A DNA stretch of 19,358 nucleotides from Deltaproteobacteria bacterium (lineage in GTDB: Bacteria > Myxococcota_A > JAADFL01), in assembly GCA_013152945.1 (NCBI GenBank), contig JAADFL010000133.1, positions 1 through 19,358 on the forward strand, read 5' to 3'. The translations under genes and the position numbers were made by a program. The notes below the pieces were generated by a model. It worked only from the letters and a program-made list of their open reading frames with translations. It ran no database searches and had not been told where the DNA came from. Of the stretch, positions 7,269 to 13,949 are shown piece by piece (positions within the stretch are counted from its first letter, which is position 1; each line of letters begins with the position of its first letter).

Positions 7269-7295
7269 CCTTCGGAAAGGTAAAAACACTAGAAT
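7266..7295 (+). promoter_or_regulatory. Promoter candidate for the barrel / DUF1460 operon
   Basis: TTGCCT (7266-7271) and TAGAAT (7290-7295, five of six matches to TATAAT) are 18 bases apart, 27 bases ahead of the ATG at 7323. GGAAGGAA just before the ATG serves as ribosome binding site. Confidence 0.45.
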
Positions 7296-7322
7296 AGCGG
7301 CTGTTCGAAGGAAGGAACCATT

Positions 7323-7931
7323 ATGACCTGCTTTGCCCTATTGACTACTTGCCTGGCGCTGCAATTAGCACAGGCACAACAAGCTGCCCCTCCTCCACCA
7401 TCACGATTCTATGTCCAGTCTGCGTACAGCGTAGGTGAAGACAATGCAGCATTCGTGGCCGACGCCGGATGGCCGAGAATCAATTTAGCCTACGTGATGG
7501 GCTTTACCGACTATTTCGATGTCACTTTCAAAGCCGATCACAGGTACGGCAAGTCGTTCAGGGTCGGTATGAGGGCCATGCTTCAGCTCGTGGATTTGAA
7601 CAGGGTTTTCGATCTTGGCGTTTTTTTCGAGCCGTTGTTCTATGCCATGTTCAGGGGAGGGCCCAGTTCGGCAGGCGCGGATCTCAACGCCGGAGTGACC
7701 ATGGGCGTCAGGTTGTCTCCCCGTGTGAATCTCTATGGTGAAGCCTTGCATTCCAGCAGGTTGGCTTCCAAGCGGGAATACTTCTCTAACGGGCCTTTGG
7801 CGAGAATCGGTCTGGAAGTTTGTATTTTAAGGGGATTCAACATTTTTGCATATGGGACGGGACAGTGGTTTTGGGAGGACCTTGCCCCGGAGTACGGGGG
7901 TGGGCTCGGATTGGCGTTCTGGCTGCAATGA
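7323..7931 (+). CDS. Exported beta-barrel-like outer membrane protein
   Basis: A 202-residue protein that I cannot assign to a named family. A signal peptide (MTCFALLTTCLALQLAQAQ) has a likely cleavage after AQA. The mature chain shows short alternating hydrophobic/polar stretches with frequent aromatic residues and turns: 'YVQSAYSVGEDNAAF', 'RINLAYVMGFTDYFDVTFKADHRY', 'FRVGMRAMLQLV', 'GVTMGVRLSPRVNLYGEALHS', 'FNIFAYGTGQWFW'. It ends in Gly/Leu-rich 'GGGLGLAFWLQ'. This is the character of an eight-strand-type outer membrane barrel, and the length fits. ATG 7323 follows GGAAGGAA. Its TGA (7929-7931) overlaps the ATG of the next gene, so the two are translationally coupled. A partner role for the DUF1460 enzyme in the envelope is inference. 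Confidence 0.7.
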   Translation: MTCFALLTTCLALQLAQAQQAAPPPPSRFYVQSAYSVGEDNAAFVADAGWPRINLAYVMGFTDYFDVTFKADHRYGKSFRVGMRAMLQLVDLNRVFDLGVFFEPLFYAMFRGGPSSAGADLNAGVTMGVRLSPRVNLYGEALHSSRLASKREYFSNGPLARIGLEVCILRGFNIFAYGTGQWFWEDLAPEYGGGLGLAFWLQ

Positions 7932-9757
7932 TGTTTCCATTTTCGAGGCGAATCTTTGTCCCGGTTGTTCTACTGGTTATCTTTTGTACCGGCGTTTCAC
8001 ATGCCCGAAAGCCATCCCTGGCCCGATTGCAGGACCTGGTCAACAAGGTTACAACAGGCCCTTTGGGCCAAAGGAACAGGGCCGGATTCAGGTTGAAGTT
8101 GATCGGTGACCCAAGGAGCGTCGATCTCTTGATACCTTTTTTGCATTCGAAAGAAGCGAATGTAAGAGCTTCCGCATGCTGGGTTCTTGGACTGCTTGGG
8201 GACCAACGTGCAAGAACCTCGCTGCTCATGGCTTTAAAAGACACGAATGCAAGAGTCCGTGCAACTGCCGTCATCGCCCTTGGCAGGCTTGTAGATGGAC
8301 TTGGGAAACGAGGCAAAACAGGCAATGAAATCAAAATACTTCTGCCCTTGCTGGATGATCCGAGCCGGCCCGTGAGGTTGGCCGCAATCAGGGCCTTTTT
8401 GGAAATTGGATCCAGACCCGCCGCCGCCAAGTTGCTTCGAATCCTGGGCCGGGCGGATGCTGATGGAGATGTGGATCTTCTGAAAAACACGGCCCTGGCA
8501 TTAGGCTCATCAGGCAGCGGATATGCAGTAGCCCCGCTTACCAAGCTCTTGGCACACCCTGACCAACACGTCAGGCTGGCCGCGGCCCTGGCCCTCACAA
8601 GGTTGGGATCCAGAGTGGGCGGTGTAGAACTACTCTCGTGGCTTAAGGATAAAAAGAATCCCAAGCACCGCCTGGAGGCGATCAAGGGCTTGAAACACGT
8701 TCCGGGCGGATGGGCCATAAGAAGGTTGATTCGTGCCCTCGAAGATGAAGACATCAGGATTCAGTTGGCTGCGGCCAGGGAATTGGCTGAAAGAAAAATC
8801 GATGCCGGCGTGGATACACTTCTTCGCTTGCTGGACAACGAGCATCCATGGGTCAGGCAAGCCGCGGACGAGGCATTGCTGGATGCAGGGATCAGGGACG
8901 ATGAGCGGGAAAAGAGATTGTCACGTTTGAGGGGTGAAACACCGGGCAGGCCCAAGCCCTTCTACGTGCAATCCGAGGCGCAAATAGATGCCTTCCTGAG
9001 AAAATTATATGTTGAAAGGCCGAGTCTGGCGGACAGGCTCGACAGGATAAGCGAGCGTTTTCTCTATACACCCTACAGGAGAGATCCGCTGGGCGAGGGC
9101 CCAAAAGGAAAAAAAGACAAGGACCCGCTTTTCCGCTTCGATGCAGTTGATTGCCTGACATTTGTTGAAGAAACCCTGGCCCTGGCCTTGAGCCGGGATC
9201 TATACACTGCGCGGCAGCGCCTTCAATCAATCAGGTACCAAAACGGCATAGTCTCGTATAAGACACGCAACCACTTTCCCATGTCTCAATGGATCCCGAA
9301 TAATACCAAGCTGGGCCTGTTGAAGGACTTTACCATGAAAGTGGGCCGCAACCTGGCCTTCCGTGTCACCAAAGTGCTGGGACGCTCGGTATGGAAGGCT
9401 CCGGCAGGCTGGAGGTGGGCCAAGAGCCTGGGGCCGGACGCCCTTCCAAGGGGAAAGTTCTCTCTCTCCGCCATTAGGCCCAATGACCTCATAAAGCTGG
9501 AATCCAGAGTGCCCACCGGAACATTGCTCTTCATCATACGAAAGGACCGGCCGGAGTTGCCCTATCTCATTAGTCACGTGGCCCTGATAATATCGAACAG
9601 GGGAAGGCTCTTCGTAAGGCACGCAGCAGAGCAGATCTACCACAGAGTCGTGGATTCTCCACTCTCCGATTACTTGAGGCGAATCGAAAAGTACCAGAAG
9701 CGGCCGGTAATGGGTATCAACCTCCAGAAGGTGATCGATCCTTTCTACCGGCGTTGA
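7928..9757 (+). CDS. Exported HEAT-repeat protein fused to a DUF1460 (putative N-acetylmuramoyl-L-alanine amidase-like) domain
   Basis: A protein of about 609 residues. The start at ATG 7928 (or 7931) gives a clean signal peptide (FSRRIFVPVVLLVIF, cleaved near SHA-RKP); the longer frame from 7820 lies inside the upstream gene. Residues ~50-330 are PBS-lyase-type HEAT repeats (for example 'VRASACWVLGLLGDQRARTSLLMALKDTNARVRATAVIALGRL', repeated about seven times). Residues ~345-600 match the DUF1460 pattern, a papain-like/NlpC-related cysteine hydrolase fold with suggested amidase activity: catalytic Cys409 in VDCLTFVEE, the IRYQNG and RNHFPMSQW blocks, and His550 in ISHVALII followed by LFVRHA. 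Activity on peptidoglycan is inferred from the family. The HEAT domain may dock a partner. The 3' end overlaps the convergent thioredoxin-like gene by 41 bases. Confidence 0.82.
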   Translation: MMFPFSRRIFVPVVLLVIFCTGVSHARKPSLARLQDLVNKVTTGPLGQRNRAGFRLKLIGDPRSVDLLIPFLHSKEANVRASACWVLGLLGDQRARTSLLMALKDTNARVRATAVIALGRLVDGLGKRGKTGNEIKILLPLLDDPSRPVRLAAIRAFLEIGSRPAAAKLLRILGRADADGDVDLLKNTALALGSSGSGYAVAPLTKLLAHPDQHVRLAAALALTRLGSRVGGVELLSWLKDKKNPKHRLEAIKGLKHVPGGWAIRRLIRALEDEDIRIQLAAARELAERKIDAGVDTLLRLLDNEHPWVRQAADEALLDAGIRDDEREKRLSRLRGETPGRPKPFYVQSEAQIDAFLRKLYVERPSLADRLDRISERFLYTPYRRDPLGEGPKGKKDKDPLFRFDAVDCLTFVEETLALALSRDLYTARQRLQSIRYQNGIVSYKTRNHFPMSQWIPNNTKLGLLKDFTMKVGRNLAFRVTKVLGRSVWKAPAGWRWAKSLGPDALPRGKFSLSAIRPNDLIKLESRVPTGTLLFIIRKDRPELPYLISHVALIISNRGRLFVRHAAEQIYHRVVDSPLSDYLRRIEKYQKRPVMGINLQKVIDPFYRR

Positions 9758-10331
9758 ATGTCTTTTCTACTTCCTCCGCAATCTTGTGCTCGCCGGCTGT
9801 GCCTACTTCGTACCAGGTAACCCTGCCATCCTTGCCGACCAGGAATAGAGCCGGAATCGTTGTAACGCCGAATGCTCTCATCAGGCGCCCGCTGTCCAGG
9901 GCAACGGGAAAGGTGTAACCATTGCCGGCAAGAAACATCTTCACGTTTTCATCTTTTCCTACCTCGCTGCTTACGGCCAATACATCCAGCCCATCACCGG
10001 AGTATGCCCTGTAGATTTTCTGCAGTGCCGGTAATTCGCTCCTGCAGGCAGGGCACCAGGTGGCCCAAAATACGAGGAAGAGAGAACGGTTTTTCCGATG
10101 GCGCAGTGAAATGGATCGGCTGGAATTGATAGGCTGCAGGATCATGTCCGGCACCTGGTCGCCCTCCCCGACTTTTGGAGCCCTCTCCCAGAACAAGGTC
10201 TTTGCGATAAACAGGATGACCAGTATTATCATCAAATCCCAAAAACGTTTTTGTAGCCAATGCAAAACTCTTGTCTTCCCATCGGCCGCCTGTGCCCGGT
10301 CCTTGTCTTCCATGTCCTTTACAGATCTCAT
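9717..10331 (-). CDS. Membrane-anchored TlpA/ResA-like thioredoxin protein
   Basis: A 204-residue thiol-disulphide oxidoreductase. A cytoplasmic N-terminus is followed by one membrane segment (about residues 31-48, WDLMIILVILFIAKTLFW). A periplasmic thioredoxin fold carries the active site Cys93-Pro-Ala-Cys96 in FWATWCPACRSELPAL and the cis-proline Pro160 in TTIPALFLV, both as in TlpA/ResA. It probably acts as a reductant or disulphide carrier for exported proteins, possibly in cytochrome c maturation; the substrate is not visible. The ATG at 10331 is preceded by GGAGG. It lies 133 bases after comEC, so it may be in that transcript or have its own promoter. Its last 13 codons overlap the end of the convergent DUF1460 gene. 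Confidence 0.88.
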   Translation of the reverse strand: MRSVKDMEDKDRAQAADGKTRVLHWLQKRFWDLMIILVILFIAKTLFWERAPKVGEGDQVPDMILQPINSSRSISLRHRKNRSLFLVFWATWCPACRSELPALQKIYRAYSGDGLDVLAVSSEVGKDENVKMFLAGNGYTFPVALDSGRLMRAFGVTTIPALFLVGKDGRVTWYEVGTAGEHKIAEEVEKTFNAGRKDRSPSGG

Positions 10332-10464
10332 TCAGCCTCCGGACAAAATAAACCAGCCCCCTTGACTGTAAAAAAATAGCATAAGCCCACGAGCCGTTAC
10401 CAATATTATTTTCCGCATCCCGCCGGCTATAATGCGTTGGAACGAGGCGGCACCAAAAAAATCG

Positions 10465-12849
10465 CTATTCCCCCAAAGGCTTACATGAAACCACGGTCTC
10501 CACGTGTAAATCCTCGCCATCGGTGCTCACTGTTATGGCGCCGCATTCTACCGTTGAATACGTTATCGTACCTATGCGCTCGAGCCTTTTCCTTACTTGT
10601 TCAGACGGCAACCCGCTTGCCCGGGCCGTGCTCGCCACAGCCACCTTGGGCCTGACCGCATTCAGAAACGCCGGGCTGCTTGAAGTATTGCTGCCATGAT
10701 GAGCCAATTTCAAGACGTCAGCCTCCAAGTTCACACCGCTCTCAAGGAGCCTTTCCTCTGCAGGCTCTTCGATGTCTCCGGTGAACAGGAACGACACTTG
10801 GTTCATCACCAATTTCAGGACCATGCTGTGATCATTCACTGACATGTCCTCATCGCCGGGCCCGGGATACAAGACATGAATGGTCGCTCCTGGAAAACTA
10901 TAAGATCTCCCGCGCGATGCAGTCTCAATATTCACGCCGCTTTTTTGGGCTGCATCAAGGGCGAGCGTTCCCGCCTCCAGCAGTCTTGCCTTGTTTTCAT
11001 GCACGAAATCATCTACGCGCAGCAACCTGAAAATTTCGCCCAGGCCTCCTGCATGGTCCTCGTGACCATGGGAAAGAAAGACCGCATCGAGGCTTGAAAC
11101 TCCCAGCTCCGCCAGTGCTGGAACAATACCGGGCCTGGTTATACCCATCCTTGAGTTTCGGCCGGGTCCTGCATCGATTAATGCGGACCGGCCGCCGGGA
11201 AACCTGAGCACCATTGCGTCTCCATCCCCCACATCCAGAAATGTCACGCTCAACCTCTTCGGAGACAAAGGCGATATGGGGCCATAAATCGCCGCCAATA
11301 ACAACAGGGCGAGACATGAACCCGCAACCAACCTCCATCTTCGTTTTCTTGCCGTCACCAGTGCCCAAACCGTTAAATAGAACCCTGCCACGAATAGCCA
11401 TCCGGGTTTTGCAACCTCCAGTGATGCACCGGGAATCCTGGAAAAAAGCCCGGCCCAGGCGATCAGCAATCGAGCGGCTTGTTCAGCGACATACAAGGGA
11501 ACATTCACCAGTCCGGGCCATGCAAGGCCGACAAGTGCGGAAACGAGTGCCGAAGGAACCACCAGCAAACCGGCCAGGGGCACTGCAATCAGATTGCTGG
11601 CAAGGCCCACGAGTGAAGCCTGGCCGAAATGATGCAAGGTCAAGGGCAGTGTGCCCACAAGGGCTGCCAAGGTCACGCTGAATATGCCCACTACCTTGCG
11701 TCCGGCCCGGTTCGAATTCATTTTTTTCCCAAAACCGCATCTCTCCACCAAGGAAGATATCCTTGGAACCAGCAATACAATCGCGAGTACCGCCGCAAAC
11801 GTGAGCTGAAAAGAAGGACTCTCAAGGGAAGATGGGTCAAGGAGAAGAATGATCACTGCGGCCAGGCCGAGACCGCTTGAAAAATCAGGCCCTCTTTTGA
11901 GTATTATCGCACCGAAAAGCACAGTGGCCAATATGGCTGCACGCAGAGTTGACGGTGAGGCCCCTGCAAAGACGGCATATGCCCAGCATGAAGCCAGAGC
12001 CGCCGTGGAAGCAATTACCTGCACGTCACCGTGCATGAGCAATCTCTTGAACCGGCCGGCTGCAAAAGAAAACAACCAGAATATCATTGCAGCCACGCCT
12101 GCAACGTGAAGTCCGGAAATAGCAAGCAAATGAGCAATTCCGGCCTTCCGGAAGTTCTCCTTTATTTCCTGTCTCAACATGGATCTGTCACCGCTTGCAA
12201 GCGCGAGTATCAAGGCCTTTTCATCGGATGCGCCGTTGCCGAGGATTACCCCGGACAATTTCCTCCTGGCCCGGTCCACCAAGGCAAGAAGACCACTGCC
12301 GTCCTCCAAGATGATCACACTATCGTTGTTTCTCACAAAGGCCTCCGCCACAACTCCTTTTCGGCGCCAATATCCGGCCCAGTCCGGGCTGCCCGGATTC
12401 CTCCAACCCGAGCCGCCGGGCGGCCTGGTCCTGGCTCTAAACAATACCCTGGCCCCCCTGTTCAGGTCGTCACATGCTCCGTCCACAAAGACTCTCAGGA
12501 GGCCGGGTCCCGTGTTGTCCGGACGCAGCGTGAAGCGGCAACCCGATTCACTTCTCTGTACGGGTGAAATTATTTTTCCGATCAACCTTGTCTCAGCCTT
12601 GCCGCCAATCCGGGATGAATCCCGCTCAAGGGGAATACGCAGGTAAGACAAGCACCCAAGCGCTGTAAAGACGAGTACTGCGAATACCACGGACATTTTC
12701 CTATGTCGCATGAAAGCGGATATGACAAGACCTGCCAAGCCCGTGGCCGCAATCAGGACAATCCAAGCCCGGTCCGGCATGATCCAAAGTCCGATCATTG
12801 ATCCTGATACGAATAATATTGCTGCGGCTGCCAATGGTCTGATGCGCAT
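10465..12849 (-). CDS. comEC: ComEC/Rec2-type DNA uptake channel protein
   Basis: A polytopic membrane protein of about 794 residues that moves single-stranded DNA across the inner membrane in natural transformation. N-terminal hydrophobic helices and a soluble OB-like DUF4131 segment (about 60-180) are followed by the Competence domain with HLLAISGLHV (near residues 240-248) and many membrane segments. A metallo-beta-lactamase-like domain runs from about residue 525 ('LSVTFLDVGDGDAMVLRFPGG'), with the zinc-type motif H-G-H-E-D-H starting at His594; this domain is thought to degrade the non-transported strand. Family length is typical. ATG 12849 is preferred; a TTG at 12858 would add three residues, and neither has a clear ribosome site. 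The preceding lipoprotein gene ends 69 bases upstream. No comEA, pilus or dprA gene is visible. Confidence 0.93.
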   Translation of the reverse strand: MRIRPLAAAAILFVSGSMIGLWIMPDRAWIVLIAATGLAGLVISAFMRHRKMSVVFAVLVFTALGCLSYLRIPLERDSSRIGGKAETRLIGKIISPVQRSESGCRFTLRPDNTGPGLLRVFVDGACDDLNRGARVLFRARTRPPGGSGWRNPGSPDWAGYWRRKGVVAEAFVRNNDSVIILEDGSGLLALVDRARRKLSGVILGNGASDEKALILALASGDRSMLRQEIKENFRKAGIAHLLAISGLHVAGVAAMIFWLFSFAAGRFKRLLMHGDVQVIASTAALASCWAYAVFAGASPSTLRAAILATVLFGAIILKRGPDFSSGLGLAAVIILLLDPSSLESPSFQLTFAAVLAIVLLVPRISSLVERCGFGKKMNSNRAGRKVVGIFSVTLAALVGTLPLTLHHFGQASLVGLASNLIAVPLAGLLVVPSALVSALVGLAWPGLVNVPLYVAEQAARLLIAWAGLFSRIPGASLEVAKPGWLFVAGFYLTVWALVTARKRRWRLVAGSCLALLLLAAIYGPISPLSPKRLSVTFLDVGDGDAMVLRFPGGRSALIDAGPGRNSRMGITRPGIVPALAELGVSSLDAVFLSHGHEDHAGGLGEIFRLLRVDDFVHENKARLLEAGTLALDAAQKSGVNIETASRGRSYSFPGATIHVLYPGPGDEDMSVNDHSMVLKLVMNQVSFLFTGDIEEPAEERLLESGVNLEADVLKLAHHGSNTSSSPAFLNAVRPKVAVASTARASGLPSEQVRKRLERIGTITYSTVECGAITVSTDGEDLHVETVVSCKPLGE

Positions 12850-12918
12850 GGGCGGCAAACATAGGATCCGGTAGAGGAATGAGTCAAGTTACGAATACGA
12901 AAATTACCCGCAACAGGT

Positions 12919-13884
12919 CTAATCTCCGGAAGGCGAAACCGCAGGAGGCGGAGGGGGCAAGCCGGGACGCGCCTTCCCTCTCTTTTTCACATCTTTTTCA
13001 AGTCCTTTAACCCTCAACCAACCGGGCAATGCTCCGGCCTTCCTGGCTTCGTCATCGAGTCTGTCTATCTGTTCCTGAATCGACTTCAATTCTTTTCTCA
13101 TTTTTTTCAAGGCCTTCCCGTGTATGGTGCATGCCTTCCTGGTCGGATCCACCACGTCTATTCTTTCCGGAGGGTGACTGTAGTCGGACAAACTGCCTAC
13201 ATGGACCGGGGAAGATTTCCGGGTCCCGGAGAGCCTCCATGTCATTCCTGTTCCTCCACAATATGTAGCCACCCTCTTCTCCTCAAGTGCGATGGTTTCT
13301 TCGAGTTTTTTTCGCGTGCCGAAGAGAATGGTCTTCTTTCTCCTCCAATAATCTTTACCCCTTCCAAAATTGTCCCTGTCGCGGTCTGTTGCGGCAATAT
13401 ATTCTTCGGATTCTTTCTCTTTTTCCCCCGGCCTAATATCCTTTGAGCTGCTTGTCCCGTGAATCACCTGCCTTTGTCTTACCGGCGATAAGATACTCTT
13501 AAAGGAAAAAGGTCTCTGATTTTTGGATGCTGTAAGTTCCCGGACGATTGCCTCGGCCCGGATTTTTGATTCCCTTCGCAGTTTTTCGTTACTGCGCCTG
13601 GCTTCGTTGATTCTTTCGATCCAAAACTCAGCCAAGTACCTGTCAGGTGCATCTCGCGGAACCTTCTTGAACGCATCGACCACCTTGTCGAAGCGGGGAT
13701 CGACATAACTTGGATCTGCGGTTTCGAGTTGAGCTTCTTTCAACATGCTTTGGGCCAGGAGAAATTCGTCACTATGCTCATCCCGTGTTTCAGAGCATGC
13801 CGCCGGGAAAAACGAACTGACGATAAGAAATCCCGTCATGTTGAAGATTTGCCGAAACTTCTTCGTAAAAAAAAGGCCGTTCAT
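12919..13884 (-). CDS. Lipoprotein of unknown function, charged and helical
   Basis: A 321-residue protein that I do not recognise. The N-terminus has Lys8-Lys9 and a hydrophobic stretch (MTGFLIVSSFFPAA) ending at Cys30; PAAC is an imperfect lipobox because Pro occupies -3. Residues ~60-120 are helical ('VVDAFKKVPRDAPDRYLAEFWIERINEARRSNEKLRRES'), compatible with a TPR-like hairpin. The middle is Lys/Arg/Glu-rich, and a coiled-coil-like stretch (about 255-290, 'ALKKMRKELKSIQEQIDRLDDEARKAG') precedes a Pro-rich tail (LPPPPPAVSP). Two cysteines near residues 208 and 251 could form a disulphide. The ATG at 13884 has GGTGGAG almost touching it. It is the first gene leftward before comEC, but a role in DNA uptake is not supported by its sequence. 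Confidence 0.65.
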   Translation of the reverse strand: MNGLFFTKKFRQIFNMTGFLIVSSFFPAACSETRDEHSDEFLLAQSMLKEAQLETADPSYVDPRFDKVVDAFKKVPRDAPDRYLAEFWIERINEARRSNEKLRRESKIRAEAIVRELTASKNQRPFSFKSILSPVRQRQVIHGTSSSKDIRPGEKEKESEEYIAATDRDRDNFGRGKDYWRRKKTILFGTRKKLEETIALEEKRVATYCGGTGMTWRLSGTRKSSPVHVGSLSDYSHPPERIDVVDPTRKACTIHGKALKKMRKELKSIQEQIDRLDDEARKAGALPGWLRVKGLEKDVKKRGKARPGLPPPPPAVSPSGD

Positions 13885-13910
13885 ACTCCACCGGTTTTAA
13901 AAATACCATA

Positions 13911-13939
13911 TTGCAGGCTACCTGGTAAGCTGTTAAATT
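13911..13939 (+). promoter_or_regulatory. Weak promoter candidate giving a near-leaderless kinase mRNA
   Basis: TTGCAG (13911-13916) and TAAATT (13934-13939) are spaced by 17 bases. Transcription would begin only a few bases before the ATG at 13950. No Shine-Dalgarno sequence precedes that ATG (AATTAAAAAATTGA), which fits a leaderless start. Matches to consensus are modest (three and four of six). Confidence 0.25.
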
Positions 13940-13949
13940 AAAAAATTGA

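Noticed and set aside
7837-8754. A 305-codon minus-strand ORF opposite the HEAT repeats.
   Set aside because: The plus-strand frame has a signal peptide, HEAT repeats and DUF1460 motifs; the minus frame has no domain and a Ser/Arg-rich shadow composition.
10428-10433. A perfect TATAAT on the plus strand between comEC and the thioredoxin-like gene.
   Set aside because: There is no -35 box at a suitable distance and no rightward gene downstream.
10465-12849. A complete competence locus around comEC.
   Set aside because: Neither neighbour is a known competence protein, so only comEC itself can be supported.
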